From Pseudomonadota bacterium (lineage in GTDB: Bacteria > Pseudomonadota > Gammaproteobacteria > Pseudomonadales > UBA5518): a stretch of DNA of 17,709 bases. Of the stretch, positions 1 through 5,977 are shown in pieces. The stretch lies in NCBI GenBank assembly GCA_963204845.1, contig CAUJIL010000051.1, forward strand, positions 1-17,709, given 5' to 3'. The notes under the pieces were generated by a model that was given only the letters and a program-made list of their open reading frames with translations, did not search any database and was not told where the DNA came from. Position 1 is the first letter of the stretch, and every line of letters begins with the position of its first letter. The translations under genes were made by a program, and so were the position numbers.

Positions 1-697
1 TCACCGCGCCCTTGTAACGGGCGCGCGCGACGATCTCCTGCCCGGTGTAGCAGCCCTTGCGGAAACTCACGGCTTCGCCGCGGTCGTAGTCGAGCATCTG
101 CGGCAGGAACTCGCCGGCGATCGCGGCGACGATCTCGACCCGGGCCTCGCGCACCAGTGCGAGCCTCCAGCTGGAGGCCGGCGCTTCGACGCAGTGCGTG
201 CCGAGCGCCTCGCGCAGCGGCGACACGGCGTGCGGCGGTGACCACACCTCGAAGCGCCGGCCCGCCGCGTCGCACTGCAGCACGTGGTGTTCCCCGGCGG
301 TGACGATCGCCAGCGGCTCGCACGGCCACGCACCCAGCACCTTGCCGGCCGTCTGCTCCAGCCCCTCGCCGAGCAGTCCGGTGCCGACCAGCGGCTCGGC
401 ACGTAGCGTGACGCGCGACAGCGCCGCGTAGCGCGCCAGCACGGAGGCCGTGGCTTCGGCGATGTCCTGTCGCAGGCGCAGCAGCACGCGGTCGGGCGTG
501 GCGGCCCAGAGCACGAAGCTGGCGATGACGCGCCCCTTGGGCGTGCAATAGGCGCCCTCGATCACGCGCTCCGGCGCGGCCCGGTTCACGTCGCAGGTGA
601 GTTGCCCCTGCAGGAGTTTCAGGGCGAGCGCGCCCTCGACGGCGATGAAGGCGTACTCGTCGAGAGCGGTGAGGATGCGTTGCGGTTCCGTTTGCAT
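1..697 (-). CDS. ygfZ: tRNA-modifying/folate-binding protein YgfZ (partial, 3' end missing)
   Basis: YgfZ is a folate-binding protein of the aminomethyltransferase (GcvT-like) fold that supports assembly or repair of certain Fe-S enzymes, including the tRNA methylthiotransferase MiaB. Read on the minus strand from an ATG at 697-695, the frame is open for 232 codons to the window edge, so the last third of the usual ~320 residues is missing. Residues 214-221 read KGCYTGQE, the YgfZ family signature with its conserved cysteine (Cys216). Near the N-terminus, LQGQLTCDV and YCTPKGR fit the family's first domain. No strong Shine-Dalgarno sequence precedes the ATG. It reads away from sdhE, and both genes serve cofactor-dependent enzymes. 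The family call is firm; only the C-terminus is unseen. Confidence 0.95.
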   Translation of the reverse strand, partial: MQTEPQRILTALDEYAFIAVEGALALKLLQGQLTCDVNRAAPERVIEGAYCTPKGRVIASFVLWAATPDRVLLRLRQDIAEATASVLARYAALSRVTLRAEPLVGTGLLGEGLEQTAGKVLGAWPCEPLAIVTAGEHHVLQCDAAGRRFEVWSPPHAVSPLREALGTHCVEAPASSWRLALVREARVEIVAAIAGEFLPQMLDYDRGEAVSFRKGCYTGQEIVARARYKGAV

Positions 698-730
698 GCA
701 GGATTCACGCGTCTGGCTGACACCGGCCGC

Positions 731-736
731 ATAATA
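731..736 (-). promoter_or_regulatory. candidate -10 box for ygfZ in the ygfZ/sdhE divergent region
   Basis: On the minus strand the hexamer reads TATTAT, five of six matches to the sigma-70 -10 consensus, in an otherwise GC-rich 77-base divergent gap (698-774). It would start transcription near 724, about 27 bases upstream of the ygfZ ATG. I find no convincing -35 box at 16-18 bases. On the plus strand the same AT patch contains CATAAT, which could serve sdhE, also without a good -35. Confidence 0.35.
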
Positions 737-774
737 CCGCACACTCGCGCCCTGCAAGGGACCATGGACAAGCG

Positions 775-1053
775 ATGGAAGACGACGCCGGAAATCGCCG
801 CGTCTACTGGCACAGCCGACGCGGCATGCTCGAGCTTGATCTGGTGCTGATGCCGTTCGCCGAAACCGTCTACCCGACGCTGGACGCGGCGACGCAGGCG
901 CTGTATCGCGAGCTGCTCGAGTGCGAGGACACCGATCTGTTCGCGTGGCTGGTGCATCGCGCGCCGCCGTCCGATCCCCGTTACGCCCCCCTGATCGAGA
1001 GGATTCTCGGCAATGGAATGCCGCGAGATCCGCATCCGCCTGGCGCCGTCTAG
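775..1053 (+). CDS. sdhE: FAD assembly factor SdhE (YgfY)
   Basis: SdhE is a small soluble protein that promotes covalent attachment of FAD to the flavoprotein subunit of succinate dehydrogenase and fumarate reductase. This 92-residue protein has the diagnostic RGM-x-ELD motif at residues 16-22 (RGMLELD), the surface that contacts the flavoprotein. It also has the helical core with Y-x-x-LLECED-T-DLF typical of the family. Length is at the long end (usually 80-90); the proline-rich tail after about residue 79 lies in the stretch shared with ygfX. The ATG at 775 is chosen because it begins just before the conserved region; an ATG at 764 is out of frame. The gene overlaps ygfX by 41 bases, the usual sdhE-ygfX pairing. 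Confidence 0.93.
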   Translation: MEDDAGNRRVYWHSRRGMLELDLVLMPFAETVYPTLDAATQALYRELLECEDTDLFAWLVHRAPPSDPRYAPLIERILGNGMPRDPHPPGAV

Positions 1054-1480
1054 GCGCGTCACCGTTGCCGTCGGCACGCTGCACCTGCTGGCGCTGGCGG
1101 TCGTGTCGCTCGCCATGCTGCCCGCACCGCTCGCGTGGACGCTGCGCGTGCTGCTGTTGCTCGGCGCGCTGCATCGGTGGGGCGACTACCGTCGCGAGCA
1201 ACGCCGCTCGACCTGGCTGATCCGTTCCCGCGACGGCTTCCTGCTCGAGCGTGGCGGTGTGCGCGAACCCGCCGCGCTCGATGGCGGCACTACGTTGCTC
1301 GGTCCGGTAGTGGTGTTGCGCCTGCACGTGGGGGGGCGCCGGCACGTGTTCGTGCTGGCGCGTGACGCGCTCGGCGCGAACGACTGGCGGCGACTGCGTG
1401 TGCTGCTACGGGTCGGGGGTGTCGTGACTCCGCCCGGAGTGAGGACCGTGTCCTCGGCCTCGGGTGCCAGCTCCGGATAG
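1013..1480 (+). CDS. ygfX: YgfX/CptA-family inner-membrane protein
   Basis: YgfX (CptA) is a small inner-membrane protein encoded next to sdhE. In E. coli it was described as the toxin partner of SdhE, acting on MreB and FtsZ, though a simple toxin-antitoxin role is disputed. The 155-residue protein has two adjoining hydrophobic segments at about residues 17-36 and 40-54, then a cytoplasmic domain with W-LIRSRDGFLLERGG, the family pattern. A GAGAGGA ribosome-binding site at 997-1003 lies 9 bases before the ATG, inside sdhE. E. coli YgfX has 135 residues; here the last ~20 (serine/glycine/valine-rich) are not family-like. They lie on the strand opposite the 3' end of nadB. Deleting one G from the run at 1415-1419 would end the protein at 135 residues (see findings). 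Confidence 0.8.
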   Translation: MECREIRIRLAPSRRVTVAVGTLHLLALAVVSLAMLPAPLAWTLRVLLLLGALHRWGDYRREQRRSTWLIRSRDGFLLERGGVREPAALDGGTTLLGPVVVLRLHVGGRRHVFVLARDALGANDWRRLRVLLRVGGVVTPPGVRTVSSASGASSG

Positions 1481-3006
1481 TCGAGCGTGTAGTGCAGGCC
1501 GCGGCTCTCGTGGCGGGCGAGCGCGCTGCGGATGATCAGTTCGGCCACCAGCGCGAGGTTGCGCAGCTCCACGAGGTCCGCGGAGACGCGGTAGTTGCGG
1601 TAGTACTCTGCGATCTCCTGCTTCAGCAAATGGGCGCGGTTCAGCGCGCGCTGCAGTCGCTTGCTGGTGCGCACGATGCCCACGTAGTCCCACATGAAGC
1701 GGCGCAGTTCCTGCCAGTTGTGCGAGATCACCACGTCCTCGTCGGAGTCGCGCACCTGCGAGGCGTCCCAGTCCGGCGTGTCGTCGACGGTGCCGGCCGC
1801 TGGATCCTCGGCGAGGATGTGATGCGCCGCCGCGCGCGCGAACACGAAGCACTCGAGCAGCGAGTTGCTGGCCATGCGGTTCGCTCCGTGCAGCCCGGTG
1901 AACGCGGTTTCGCCGACGGCATAGAGCCCCGGCACGTCGGTGCGCCCGTCGCGGTCGATCATCACGCCGCCACAGGTGTAGTGCGCGGCCGGGACCACCG
2001 GCAGGGGCGCGTGCGCCATGTCGAGGCCGAGCTCTAGGCAGCGCGCGTAGATGGTCGGGAAGTGGCTGCGGACGAAGTCCTCGCCCTTGTGGCTGATGTC
2101 CAGGTAGACGCAATCGATGCCGAGCCGTTTCATCTCGTGGTCGATCGCGCGCGCGACGATATCGCGCGGCGCCAGTTCGGCCTGCGGGTGGAAGCGTGGC
2201 ATGAAGCGCTCCCCGTCCGGCAGCAACAGCACGCCGCCCTCGCCGCGCACCGCTTCCGATACCAGGAAGGACTTGGCTTCGGGGTGGTAGAGACAGGTCG
2301 GGTGGAACTGGTTGAACTCGAGGTTGGCCACCCGGCACCCCGCGCGCCACGCCATCGCGATGCCGTCGCCGGTTGCGGTGGCGGGGTTCGTGGTGTACAG
2401 GTAGGCCTTGCTGGCGCCGCCGGTGGCGAGCACCACGCAGCGCGCGCTGAACAGGTCGACCTTCGCGCGCTCCTTGTCGAGCACGTAGGCGCCGCGGCAG
2501 CGGCCGCCGGTGACGATGAGGTTCACCGCGATGTGGTGCTCGAAGATCTCGACACCGGGATGGCGGCGGGCATTCTCGATCAGGGTGTCGGAAACGGCAC
2601 GGCCGGTGGCATCGGCAGCGTGGATGATGCGCCGGTGGCTGTGTCCACCTTCCATCGTGAGATGGAACTCGCCGAGCCCGCCGGGGTTCACCAGCCGCGT
2701 GAAGCCGACGCCGAGGTCGATCAACCACTGGATGCTCTCGCGGCTGTGCTCGACCGTGAAACGCACCACGTCCTCGTGGCACAGCCCGGCCCCGGCACGC
2801 AGCGTGTCGGCGACGTGCGAATCGATGCTGTCGGTGTCGTCGAGCACCGCGGCGATGCCACCCTGCGCCCACGAGGTCGAACCGTCGCCCAGGTCGCTCT
2901 TGCAGATCACCGCGACGCGCGCGCGATCCGCTACCTGCAGCGCGACGCTGAGTCCGGCCGCGCCGCTGCCGATCACGAGCACGTCATGGGTGTGGCGCCT
3001 GGGCAT
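1186..3006 (-). CDS. nadB: L-aspartate oxidase NadB with a C-terminal overrun
   Basis: NadB is a cytoplasmic FAD enzyme that oxidises L-aspartate to iminoaspartate, the first step of de novo NAD synthesis, with NadA as partner. The N-terminus starts MPRRHTHDVLVIGSGAAG, giving the FAD-binding GxGxxG at residues 13-18. Catalytic-site residues align with the E. coli enzyme: His235 (NQFHPTC), Arg281 (LAPRDIVARA) and His342 (AAHYTCGG), with EAVRGEGG at 251-258 and GLHGANRMASNSLLE following. The ATG at 3006 is chosen over upstream in-frame codons because the family begins here. The frame gives 606 residues; the family has about 530-540. Homology-like sequence stops at about residue 528 (TLDYPEL, then LTPGG). 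The remaining ~75 residues are Arg/Ser/Thr-rich and lie antisense to ygfX, so this end is suspect. Confidence 0.93.
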   Translation of the reverse strand: MPRRHTHDVLVIGSGAAGLSVALQVADRARVAVICKSDLGDGSTSWAQGGIAAVLDDTDSIDSHVADTLRAGAGLCHEDVVRFTVEHSRESIQWLIDLGVGFTRLVNPGGLGEFHLTMEGGHSHRRIIHAADATGRAVSDTLIENARRHPGVEIFEHHIAVNLIVTGGRCRGAYVLDKERAKVDLFSARCVVLATGGASKAYLYTTNPATATGDGIAMAWRAGCRVANLEFNQFHPTCLYHPEAKSFLVSEAVRGEGGVLLLPDGERFMPRFHPQAELAPRDIVARAIDHEMKRLGIDCVYLDISHKGEDFVRSHFPTIYARCLELGLDMAHAPLPVVPAAHYTCGGVMIDRDGRTDVPGLYAVGETAFTGLHGANRMASNSLLECFVFARAAAHHILAEDPAAGTVDDTPDWDASQVRDSDEDVVISHNWQELRRFMWDYVGIVRTSKRLQRALNRAHLLKQEIAEYYRNYRVSADLVELRNLALVAELIIRSALARHESRGLHYTLDYPELAPEAEDTVLTPGGVTTPPTRSSTRSRRQSFAPSASRASTNTCRRPPTCRRNTTTGPSNVVPPSSAAGSRTPPRSSRKPSRERISQVERRCSRR

Positions 3007-3036
3007 GTCGCGGGTCCGGGGCGTGAAGAGCGCGGA

Positions 3037-3045
3037 AATATAGCA
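3037..3045 (-). promoter_or_regulatory. candidate extended -10 promoter for nadB
   Basis: On the minus strand the sequence reads TGC-TATATT, an extended -10 element (TGn plus a hexamer matching TATAAT at five of six). Extended -10 promoters can work without a good -35, and none is visible here. Predicted transcription start is near 3030, about 24 bases upstream of the nadB ATG. Confidence 0.5.
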
Positions 3046-3085
3046 CAGGGTGCACCCGCGACCGCCCGGCGCGCGTGCTGCGCCT

Positions 3086-3114
3086 TTGTCTGTCCGCGTG
3101 GCAGCACGTATAGT
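3086..3114 (+). promoter_or_regulatory. candidate sigma-70 promoter for rpoE
   Basis: TTGTCT (3086-3091) and TATAGT (3109-3114) are separated by exactly 17 bases. The -35 matches the consensus at four of six and the -10 at five of six. Transcription would start near 3121, leaving a GC-rich leader of about 115 bases before the rpoE ATG. It stands back-to-back with the nadB promoter about 40 bases away. Confidence 0.6.
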
Positions 3115-3127
3115 AGCGCGCCATGAC

Positions 3128-3164
3128 CACGGCGCCGTGACGCGCGCAGCGCGCAGGCCGTCAC
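3128..3164 (+). repeat. nested inverted repeats in the rpoE leader
   Basis: A perfect 12-base palindrome CACGGCGCCGTG occupies 3128-3139. GTGACG at 3137-3142 can pair with CGTCAC at 3159-3164, enclosing a smaller GCGC/GCGC stem (3144-3147 with 3151-3154). The palindrome and the stem share bases, so the two pairings exclude each other. No T-run follows, so this does not look like a simple terminator. Function is unknown. Confidence 0.4.
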
Positions 3165-3236
3165 GCGCACGGAGCGCGCGGCCCCGGATCCGGCGGCGGG
3201 AAATGGAAACCGGCAACAAACGATTGGAGTCCCGCG

Positions 3237-3821
3237 ATGTCTTCCGGGGAGGAGGCCGACCACCAGCTGGTAGAGCGGGTGCAGCAGGGCGATCGGCGCG
3301 CCTTCGACGTGCTGGTGCTGAAGTACCAGCACCGCATCTACTCGCTGGTGTCGCGCTTCGTGCGTGATCCGGACGAGGTGCAGGACGTGGTGCAGGAGGC
3401 TTTCATCAAGGCGTATCGGGCCGTGCCGGGCTTTCGTGGTGACAGTGCGTTCTACACCTGGCTGTACCGGATCGCGATCAACACCGCGAAGAACCATCTG
3501 ATGTCGCGCTCGCGCCGTCCGCCGGGCGTGGACATCGACGCCGTGGAGGCCGAACACATCGAGAGTGCAGGTGCGTTGCGGGATCTGGCCGGTCCCGAGA
3601 ACGCCCTGATGACCGAGCAACTGCGTGCAGTGATCGAGCGCGCGCTCGCCGCGCTGCCGGAGGATCTGCGTACGGCGCTGACGCTGCGCGAGTTCGACGG
3701 GCTGAGCTACGAGGAGATCGCCGAGGCCATGCAGTGCCCCGTCGGCACCGTCCGGTCACGGATCTTTCGTGCGCGCGAGGCTGTGGATCGTGAAATTCTT
3801 CCACTGATCGCCGGGAACTAA
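3237..3821 (+). CDS. rpoE: ECF RNA polymerase sigma factor, RpoE/AlgU type (sigma-E)
   Basis: This is the envelope-stress sigma factor: released from its anti-sigma factor RseA, it directs RNA polymerase to genes for outer-membrane and periplasmic maintenance. The 194 residues match the RpoE/AlgU length. Region 2 is at about residues 20-90 (DVLVLKYQHRIYSLVSRFV, then DVVQEAFIKAYR and the -10-recognising W-LYRIAINTAKNHL). Region 4 is at about 133-187, with a helix-turn-helix LSYEEIAEAMQCPVGTVRSR. The ATG at 3237 has a GGAG ribosome-binding site at 3226-3229. The next gene encodes its anti-sigma factor, confirming the sigma-E rather than another ECF group. A probable housekeeping promoter lies at 3086-3114, and a sigma-E-like promoter begins at its own stop codon. 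Confidence 0.97.
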   Translation: MSSGEEADHQLVERVQQGDRRAFDVLVLKYQHRIYSLVSRFVRDPDEVQDVVQEAFIKAYRAVPGFRGDSAFYTWLYRIAINTAKNHLMSRSRRPPGVDIDAVEAEHIESAGALRDLAGPENALMTEQLRAVIERALAALPEDLRTALTLREFDGLSYEEIAEAMQCPVGTVRSRIFRAREAVDREILPLIAGN

Positions 3822-3841
3822 TCGGCGAGTGAGGAATCCGA
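3814..3841 (+). promoter_or_regulatory. candidate sigma-E/AlgU-dependent promoter upstream of rseA
   Basis: GAACTA (3815-3820, preceded by G) and TCCGA (3837-3841) are separated by 16 bases. The RpoE/AlgU consensus is GAACTT, 16-17 bases, TCTGA, so this is five of six and four of five. The -35 box includes the first two bases of the rpoE stop codon (3819-3821). Transcription would start near 3848, 24 bases before the rseA start. Confidence 0.45.
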
Positions 3842-3871
3842 AGGGGTGCACTTGCGGGCTGGGGGTGGATT

Positions 3872-4519
3872 TTGAGCCAGACGAGCCAGATGAAAGAACC
3901 GCTGCGCGAGATGGCCTCGGCCGTCGTCGACGGGGAGGCCAGTGAATTCGAGCTGCGCCGGGTGCTGGACGGCCTTGACGAGGCAGAGCTGAAATCGTTG
4001 CTGGGGCGCCATTACGCGGTGCGCGCGGTGGTGCGCCACGAGACCACGGCGCTGTGTCCGGCAACGGTGAGCCGGGCGATCTTCGCCGCCCTCGACGCCG
4101 AGGCGCCGCTCGCGAGCACGCGCGTGCCGGGACGCCGGCGTATTCCGCTCGGCGGCCTGGCAGTGGCAGCCTCGGTCTGCATGGTCGCGGTGTTCGGCCT
4201 GCGTGCGCTGGCACCGGCGGGTGCCGGTGCCGGCACGGCCAGCACGGCCGGGGTGCAGTTCGCCGGCACGCCGACGCGTTCACTGGCACCGCTGGGGCCC
4301 CCCGCGGTGGTGGTGAACACGATGTCGGCGGCGGCGGTACCGGTAGGGTTCGCGCCCGCCGTGCGTACGCCGGGCGCGCCGGGGCAGTTCGTCGGCGCGG
4401 ACCGGCTGGCCGAGGACCGTCTGCGCCTGTACATGGGTGAGCACGTGCGCAACGCCGCACTGAACACCAACCAGGGCATGCTGCCCTACGCGCGGGTCGT
4501 TAGTGACGAGTCGCGCTGA
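3872..4519 (+). CDS. rseA: sigma-E anti-sigma factor RseA (MucA-like)
   Basis: RseA/MucA is a single-pass inner-membrane protein whose cytoplasmic N-terminus binds the sigma factor; regulated proteolysis releases it under envelope stress. The N-terminus shows the MucA-like pattern REMASAVVDGEASEFELRRVL (residues about 12-32), with a hydrophobic membrane segment at about 92-112 preceded by GRRR (inside-positive). The periplasmic part has a low-complexity Ala/Gly/Pro/Val-rich linker, then a C-terminal MucA-type stretch LYMGEHV with MLPYARVV. Start: TTG at 3872 has a GGTGG site 3 bases upstream. An in-frame ATG at 3890 fits the family N-terminus equally well but has only a weak GAG. The length is 215 residues (209 from ATG). 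It follows rpoE by 50 bases and the protein is consistent with the anti-sigma role throughout. Confidence 0.9.
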   Translation: MSQTSQMKEPLREMASAVVDGEASEFELRRVLDGLDEAELKSLLGRHYAVRAVVRHETTALCPATVSRAIFAALDAEAPLASTRVPGRRRIPLGGLAVAASVCMVAVFGLRALAPAGAGAGTASTAGVQFAGTPTRSLAPLGPPAVVVNTMSAAAVPVGFAPAVRTPGAPGQFVGADRLAEDRLRLYMGEHVRNAALNTNQGMLPYARVVSDESR

Positions 4520-4541
4520 AACACACCGCACGATCGGTTCG

Positions 4542-5486
4542 ATGCGTTCGTTCACCGTTGCGGTCGTGCTCGCCGTGCTGGCGATGGCTTCCCCGGCTCG
4601 TTCTGCCGCCGATGATCCCGCCGCACGCCTCGATGCGATGTCGCGCGCTTTCCGCACCCTCGATTACCGTGGCGTGTTCACCTACGAGCAGGGCCAGACC
4701 CTGAGCTCGCACCGCATCGCGCATGCGGTGATCGACGGCATCGAGCACGAACGCGTGGTGCGCCTCGACGGCGAGGCGCACGAGGTCAATCGCGGTGGGC
4801 ACCGCGCCGATTGCGAGCACGAGGGGGACCGGCTGCTGCGGCTGGATCCAGCGCGCCGCCTCGCGCACGAGACGGCGGTGGCGCAGCGCGCGGGCGGCAT
4901 CGGCACCTACTACGCCATCGAGCACGAAGGACGCGAGCGGGTCGCGAACCGCCCGGGTCAGCGGCTGCGTATCGTGCCGCGCGACCCGTACCGTTACGGC
5001 ATGACCGTGGTCCTCGACGATGCGACTTCGTTGCTGCTGAAGTCGGAGACCACCGACGGCGCCGGACGGGTACTCGAGCGTTTCCAGTTCGTCGAACTGC
5101 AGGTGGGCGAGCGCCTGCCGGCCGGCGAGTTCGCGGCCGGGCCTGCCGTCGAGACGCATCCATTGCGCTCCGGGGAAGCTCCGTTCGCGTGGACGGTTGC
5201 GTGGCTGCCGCAGGGATTCGTGGCCAGCGGCCATGCTTCGCGCGATGGCACCGAGGGCGCCGGAACGGTCGAGATCCGTACCTACACGGACGGGCTCGCG
5301 GTGTTCGCGATCTTCGTCGAGCGAGCGGACGAGGTGCCGTCCGGCGCCGGCGTGGCCTCGCGCGGCGCGACGGTGTCGTACGTGGTGCCGCGCGGTCGCG
5401 GGCATCTGATCACGGTGGTCGGGGAGATCCCGGTCGAATCGGCGCAGCTGATCGCCAACGCGGTCAATTTCCCGGGCGAGGACTGA
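4542..5486 (+). CDS. rseB: periplasmic sigma-E regulator RseB (MucB)
   Basis: RseB/MucB binds the periplasmic part of RseA and shields it from the site-1 protease; it senses mislocalised lipopolysaccharide or lipoprotein-type signals. From the ATG at 4542 the protein has 314 residues, starting with a clear signal peptide (MRSFTVAVVLAVLAMASPARSA, cleavage near 22). The large N-terminal lipoprotein-carrier-like domain begins LDYRGVFTYEQG. The C-terminal domain carries VEIRTYTDGLAVFAIFVE, GATVSYVVPRGRGHLITVVGE and the final IANAVNF, all family features. A GTG at 4503 in frame would add 13 residues and overlap rseA by 17 bases. I prefer the ATG because the signal peptide starts there, though its ribosome-binding site is weak. 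It sits between rseA and rseC as in E. coli and Pseudomonas. Confidence 0.93.
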   Translation: MRSFTVAVVLAVLAMASPARSAADDPAARLDAMSRAFRTLDYRGVFTYEQGQTLSSHRIAHAVIDGIEHERVVRLDGEAHEVNRGGHRADCEHEGDRLLRLDPARRLAHETAVAQRAGGIGTYYAIEHEGRERVANRPGQRLRIVPRDPYRYGMTVVLDDATSLLLKSETTDGAGRVLERFQFVELQVGERLPAGEFAAGPAVETHPLRSGEAPFAWTVAWLPQGFVASGHASRDGTEGAGTVEIRTYTDGLAVFAIFVERADEVPSGAGVASRGATVSYVVPRGRGHLITVVGEIPVESAQLIANAVNFPGED

Positions 5487-5941
5487 TGCTGACCGAATGC
5501 GCGCGCGTGGTGCGGGTGGCCGAGGGCAGTTGCTGGGTCGAGGCCCCGGGTGCGGCCTCCTGCAGCGCCTGCGCGAGCGGCACGGGTTGCGGCGGCGGTA
5601 CCATCGCACGGCTGTTCGGTGACCGGCGCGTGCCGTTGCGCGTGCGCGTGCCAGCCGGCGTCGCGCCGGTGGTCGCGGACCTGGTCGAGATCGGCATGCC
5701 GGCGAGCGGCGTGGCCGGCGCCTCGCTGCTCGCCTACCTGCCGTTGCTGGCAGGACTGGTGGGCGGCGCCGTCGCCGGCAGTTCGATCGGCGGTCCCGGT
5801 GACGGTGCCGCGATCGCGGGCGGCGCGGGCGGTCTGCTGCTCGCGCTGTTCGCGCTGCGCGCCCTGGACACACCGGCGCGCCGGCTGGTGGGCGAGCCGA
5901 CCGTGGTGCGCATCGTACCGCCGCCGCGCGCCGCCCTCTGA
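5486..5941 (+). CDS. rseC: sigma-E activity regulator RseC (MucC)
   Basis: RseC/MucC is a small inner-membrane protein of the sigma-E operon; related RnfH/RsxC-linked roles in SoxR reduction have been described in E. coli, and its part in sigma-E control is minor. The 151-residue protein has the family layout: an N-terminal cysteine cluster (Cys5, 16, 26, 29, 35, including CSAC and GCGGG), then two membrane segments at about 79-99 and 107-125. The cytoplasmic tail is short and Arg/Pro-rich. Start and stop are coupled: the ATG at 5486 shares the A of the rseB TGA (TGATG), implying translational coupling. The cluster could bind a metal or an Fe-S centre, but that is inference. Confidence 0.88.
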   Translation: MLTECARVVRVAEGSCWVEAPGAASCSACASGTGCGGGTIARLFGDRRVPLRVRVPAGVAPVVADLVEIGMPASGVAGASLLAYLPLLAGLVGGAVAGSSIGGPGDGAAIAGGAGGLLLALFALRALDTPARRLVGEPTVVRIVPPPRAAL

Positions 5942-5977
5942 AAGTATCGCATCCCATTCCCCCTGTCTGGAGACATC

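Noticed and set aside
3206..3234. Possible sigma-E promoter directly before rpoE (GAAACC and TCCCG)
   Set aside because: Poor matches, 18-base spacing, and the start would fall inside the rpoE coding sequence.
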